From contig CALGOD010000504.1 in the NCBI GenBank assembly GCA_937957845.1, positions 1-7,552 on the forward strand: a stretch of DNA of 7,552 nt. The letters run 5' to 3'. Of the stretch, positions 6,432-7,552 are shown piece by piece. The DNA comes from an uncultured Nocardiopsis sp. Lineage in GTDB: Bacteria; Actinomycetota; Actinomycetes; Streptosporangiales; Streptosporangiaceae. Position numbers and translations under genes: made by a program. How positions within the stretch are numbered: the stretch's first letter is position 1; each line of letters opens with the position of its first letter. Under the pieces are notes generated by a model. It was not told the origin of the DNA, searched no databases, and saw only the letters and a program-made list of their open reading frames with translations.

Positions 6432-6488
6432 TGCGGAGGTCGGGCGGGGGTCGCCTTTTCCACGGTAACCGCGCGGCGCGTTCGGTTC
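6423..6488. repeat. Direct repeat GTTCGGTTC in the divergent intergenic region
   Basis: GTTCGGTTC occurs at 6423-6431 and again at 6480-6488, 57 nt apart start to start, between the sigma gene and the oxidoreductase gene. On the minus strand each reads GAACCGAAC, itself two overlapping GAAC cores. The copies could be two ECF -35 elements (tandem promoters) or a repeated operator. In GC-rich DNA a chance 9-mer repeat is possible, but this word is not especially GC-biased. Confidence 0.55.
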
Positions 6489-6500
6489 GGCCCGTGCTGT

Positions 6501-6509
6501 GGGAGAAAG
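6501..6509 (+). promoter_or_regulatory. Ribosome binding site region of the oxidoreductase gene
   Basis: The purine tract GGGAGAAAG ends 8 nt before the ATG at 6518, though its GGAG core is 12 nt away. It supports the ATG over the in-frame GTG at 6494, which lies upstream of this tract and has no site of its own. Confidence 0.55.
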
Positions 6510-6517
6510 TGGGGTGT

Positions 6518-7453
6518 ATGCGCCTAAGGATCTTCCTTGAGCCCCAGCAGGGGGCCACCTATGAGGACCAGCTCGCCGTCGCCAGGGCCACGGAGGACCT
6601 GAATTTTGACGCTCTGTTTCGGTCTGATCACTTTTTGTACATGGGGGGTCGTGCCGGTGGACTTCCAGGGCCCACCGATGCCTGGGTCACCCTCGCCGGC
6701 CTGGCGCGCGAGACCTCCCGGATCCGTCTGGGCACACTGATGACCGCGGCGACCTTCCGCTACCCGGGTCCCCTCGCCATCTCCGTCGCCCAGGTCGACC
6801 ACATGAGCGGCGGCAGGGTGGAGTTCGGCTTCGGCGCGGGTTGGTTCGAGCAGGAGCACACGGCCTACGGGATTCCCTTCCCGGCCACGGCCCGTGAGCG
6901 CTTCGACCGCTACGAGGAGCAGCTGGAGATCATCACCGGGCTGTGGGAGACCCCGGTGGGGGAGACCTTCCGATACGAGGGTGAGCACTACCGCCTGTCG
7001 GAGGGGCCCGCTCTGCCCAAACCGAAGCAGGCACCGCGTCCGCCGGTGCTGATCGGTGGGACCGGGCCCAGGCGTACTCCGCGACTGGCCGCGAAGTACG
7101 CCGACGAGTACAACGTGCCCTTCTCCTCCGTGAAGGACACCGCGGCGGCCTTCGAGCGCACCCGGGCCGCCGTTCGGGCCGCCGGGCGTACCACGCCGAT
7201 GGCCTATTCGGCCGCCCAGGTGTTGTGTGTGGGCAAGGACGAGGCGGAGGTGGCCCGGCGCGCGGAGAGGATCGGCCGCCAAGTGCCCGAACTGCGGGAG
7301 AACGGTCTGGCCGGCACTCCGAACGAACTGGTGGACAAGATCGGCCGGTTCGCCGAGGCGGGGGCTGAACGTATGTATCTGCAGATGCTGGACATGTCCG
7401 ATCTGGACCACTTGGAGCTGGTCGCGTCCCAGGTCGTTCCGCAGTTGGACTGA
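6518..7453 (+). CDS. LLM-class F420-dependent oxidoreductase, Rv1855c-like
   Basis: This 311-residue protein belongs to the luciferase-like monooxygenase superfamily, flavin- or F420-using TIM barrels. The opening MRLRIFLEPQQGATYEDQL followed by FRSDHF (RSDH at 35-38) is characteristic of the actinobacterial group typified by M. tuberculosis Rv1855c. Other family hallmarks are SRIRLGTLMTAATFRYPG, then VDHMSGGRVEFGFGAGW with GAGW at 106-109, a WETPVGETFRYEGEHYRL segment, and PVLIGGTGPRRTPRLAAKYADEYN in the second half. Length is normal for the family. F420 as cofactor is inferred from the family, and the substrate is unknown. I chose the ATG at 6518. The gene is divergent from the sigma operon, 121 nt away, and followed at once by a hairpin, so it is probably transcribed alone. 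Codons 29-54 use many A/T-ending codons, unlike the rest of the gene. Confidence 0.92.
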   Translation: MRLRIFLEPQQGATYEDQLAVARATEDLNFDALFRSDHFLYMGGRAGGLPGPTDAWVTLAGLARETSRIRLGTLMTAATFRYPGPLAISVAQVDHMSGGRVEFGFGAGWFEQEHTAYGIPFPATARERFDRYEEQLEIITGLWETPVGETFRYEGEHYRLSEGPALPKPKQAPRPPVLIGGTGPRRTPRLAAKYADEYNVPFSSVKDTAAAFERTRAAVRAAGRTTPMAYSAAQVLCVGKDEAEVARRAERIGRQVPELRENGLAGTPNELVDKIGRFAEAGAERMYLQMLDMSDLDHLELVASQVVPQLD

Positions 7454-7454
7454 G

Positions 7455-7474
7455 AGCGCGCCACCGTGTGCGCT
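7455..7474 (+). terminator. Hairpin terminator after the oxidoreductase gene
   Basis: AGCGCGC (7455-7461) pairs with GTGCGCT (7468-7474) over 7 bp, with one G-U pair and a 6-nt loop. It starts two bases after the stop codon. No U-tract follows, so it fits a GC-rich actinobacterial terminator on position and pairing alone. Confidence 0.55.
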
Positions 7475-7489
7475 GTGGAGAAAACCCTG

Positions 7490-7515
7490 AACCGGGAAGC
7501 CGGAGGCCGGCGGTT
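7490..7515 (+). terminator. Second hairpin, possible reinforcing terminator
   Basis: GCCGG (7499-7503) and CCGGC (7507-7511) form a perfect 5-bp stem with a 3-nt loop. AACC/GGTT (7490-7493 and 7512-7515) could extend it across a 5-nt bulge. It may back up the hairpin at 7455-7474. The rest of the sequence to 7552 shows no gene I can support, although GGAGG at 7526-7530 could precede one starting at or beyond the window's edge. Confidence 0.35.
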
Positions 7516-7552
7516 GAGGGTTGGTGGAGGGTGACGGGTGGGCATGGGGTGA

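Noticed and set aside
5890..6468. Plus-strand open frame opposite the sigma gene
   Set aside because: Gly/Val-rich antisense translation with no domain; the minus-strand sigma factor is unambiguous.
6397..6558. N-terminal extension of the sigma factor to 6558
   Set aside because: It would overlap the start of the divergent oxidoreductase and has no conserved sequence; sigma region 2 starts about 30 residues after the GTG at 6396.
7526..7552. GGAGG followed by GTG/ATG codons as a new gene start
   Set aside because: The ATG at 7544 and the GTG at 7538 both run into the TGA at 7550-7552, and the remaining option, GTG at 7531, is too close to GGAGG.

Overview
The window is high-GC DNA whose codons end overwhelmingly in G or C. 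It carries an F420-dependent-type oxidoreductase, an ECF sigma factor tied to a zinc-binding anti-sigma (ZAS) motif, and TTG and GTG starts. Together these point to a filamentous or related actinomycete. A Nocardiopsis/Streptosporangiales-like source is only a guess. I see no insertion sequence, phage gene, tRNA, rRNA or CRISPR array.

Layout: (1) 40-1323 (+) is a TRAM-domain, Fe-S-cluster RNA uracil-C5 methyltransferase. (2) It converges on a 10-TM EamA/DMT exporter, 1360-2295 (-), and a perfect 12-bp hairpin between them can stop transcription from both sides. (3) 2296-2517 is non-coding: the exporter's leader plus the downstream end of the next operon. (4) 2518-6396 (-) is a four-gene operon, read from high to low coordinate: ECF sigma factor, membrane protein with an N-terminal ZAS motif, ABC ATPase, ABC-2-type permease with a large predicted extracytoplasmic domain. 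Every junction is a 4-nt start/stop overlap (ATGA, TTGA, ATGA). (5) 6397-6517 is a divergent intergenic region with a possible leaderless promoter for the sigma gene and a 9-bp direct repeat. (6) 6518-7453 (+) is an LLM-class F420-dependent oxidoreductase of the Rv1855c type, followed by hairpins.

The centre of interest is the sigma/ABC operon. The usual single-pass anti-sigma factor is absent. Its HxxxCxxC sigma-binding motif sits on the cytoplasmic N-terminus of a six-TM protein that looks like an ABC-2 permease half, encoded directly before the ATPase. The simplest reading, which is inference, is that the transporter itself holds the sigma factor and releases it according to substrate or ATPase state. 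The second permease half would add an extracytoplasmic sensing or binding domain. The flanking methyltransferase, DMT exporter and oxidoreductase look like ordinary chromosomal genes with no evident functional link to this operon.
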